Positions 63,295-64,000 of a DNA stretch of 64,000 bases are shown here, piece after piece. How positions within the stretch are numbered: position 1 is the first letter of the stretch; the number at the start of each line of letters is the position of its first letter. A model generated the notes under the pieces. That model was not told the origin of the DNA and did not search any database. It saw only the letters and a program-made list of their open reading frames with translations. Origin of the DNA: Spinellus fusiger. Lineage: Eukaryota > Mucoromycota > Mucoromycetes > Mucorales > Phycomycetaceae. Where the stretch lies: the NCBI GenBank assembly GCA_025094145.1, contig JALLLS010000100.1:48150-112149 (forward strand), in the 5' to 3' direction. A program made the translations under genes and the position numbers.

Positions 63295-64000
63295 ATGAGT
63301 GAGCATTAATAGATTAAATACCCATATGTTGTGTGTTATAACAAATATTTATAACTATTGTTGATACTACATAAGATCAAATCATCAGAGGAACACTTAC
63401 ACCCAGAGAATACGCCTTTGTATGGTCAGTTCCTGGATGGTCAGATATTCCAGAAAATTCTAAAGTACTCAGTCAGCACTTTAAAGGAGGAAATTATCAA
63501 TGGTAAGCTAATAAGATAAAACTGTTTAAACATTTGTTTTCTTTCAGTTACAATTATTAACTGTATGTTATAGGATATTTCACGTAAGTAATTGATCAAA
63601 ACACAAAGCAAGACAGTATTATGTGCTGCGTTAGCTTTATTTATTAAATGATCACACCCAATAGATTAGCAAAAAAGCATCGGCTAATCCAGAGGTATTG
63701 TATAGAAGAAAGATGGTAGGGAGACACTTTATACTCACACTTGGTTTCATTACCACGATAGCATGTTGGAATGTACTTTTCTTGTGACGGAACATTGCCT
63801 TCAGGAAACACCAAACAGTTAAAATCCAAGATTAAAGTTGATATTGCCTTGATACCACCTAGAATCGGTACTAGAAAGCCTTTAATAAGAAGTAAGATGA
63901 TGATTTTCAGGCCATGAGATACTTAAACATACATTTGCCAATTCCTAGCTGAATATGATGGCACATTTGATATAGGTAAACAAATAATTAATCATTACAG
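63295..64000 (+). CDS. MATH-BTB gene, copy 2, partial (cut by the window end)
   Basis: Tandem paralogue of the gene at 60736. Exons 63295-63298 (4 nt), 63376-63502, 63574-63583 (10 nt), 63762-63891 and 63949 onward have the same lengths (4, 127, 10, 130 nt) and phases as copy 1. The protein reads QIIRGTLTPREYAFVWSVPG, then LSQHFKGGNYQWIFH, then HVGMYFSCDGTLPSGNTK and VDIALIPPRIGTRKPLIR, then TEYDGTFDI. MATH residues such as FVWSVPGW and FKGGNYQW are kept. Protein divergence from copy 1 is large, so the duplication is not recent. Only the MATH part is inside the window; whether BTB and BACK follow is unknown. Confidence 0.8.

Overview
The window looks like nuclear DNA of an early-diverging filamentous fungus, most likely Mucoromycota. 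The evidence is compact multi-exon genes with short GT-AG introns, fungal families (APSES and AreA-type GATA regulators, a Fus3/Kss1-type MAP kinase, a T7-like mitochondrial RNA polymerase), AT-rich intergenic DNA full of microsatellites, and relics of Tc1/mariner and Mutator-like elements. The assignment to Mucoromycota is an inference. All exon models were built by eye from splice signals, family conservation and frame continuity. Nearly all close in frame from start to stop; the few uncertain junctions are noted in the entries.

Layout. 1-480 holds a Tc1-type transposase relic, followed by repeat debris. 1602-8628 is a plus-strand run: ERK-type MAPK, AreA-like GATA factor, a huge triplet microsatellite, and an 8-exon gene tentatively assigned to TAF1A/Rrn11 of RNA polymerase I. 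A small helical protein (8879) and a dispersed repeat (9553-10067) follow. 11449-16119 encodes mitochondrial RNA polymerase. A second Tc1 relic lies at 16386-17383. 18642-20165 (minus) is a HEI10-type meiotic RING protein. 20978-22461 (minus) is a GH15 glucoamylase, divergent from REX4 (22882-24096). ING/PHD (24327-25628, plus) converges on enolase (25948-27496, minus). A long aldo/keto reductase (28759-31176, plus) converges on a low-complexity C2H2 factor (31571-33969, minus).

After a gene-poor stretch with an unresolved Cys-rich candidate and a recombinase-like relic comes a StuA/Efg1-type APSES factor (42693-45101, minus). It has 5.6 kb of gene-free DNA upstream. Then come dynein light intermediate chain (50717-53091, plus), thymidylate kinase (53190-54063, minus) and a mitochondrial-type DnaJ (54194-55909, minus). 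The right end has a nested transposon: a MULE/OTU element with terminal inverted repeats sits inside the frame of another repeat ORF. Two tandem MATH-BTB(-BACK) genes follow, the second cut by the window edge.

The genes are mostly unrelated housekeeping and regulatory loci; no operon or biosynthetic cluster is apparent. Several could bear on development (MAPK, APSES factor, GATA factor, HEI10), but sharing a window is not evidence that they work together. The most unusual structural signals are four introns with an AG|GCAAGT donor, a 4-nt first coding exon plus a 10-nt microexon conserved in both MATH-BTB copies, the frame-preserving nested MULE insertion, and a dispersed TA-ended motif that may be a transposon terminus.
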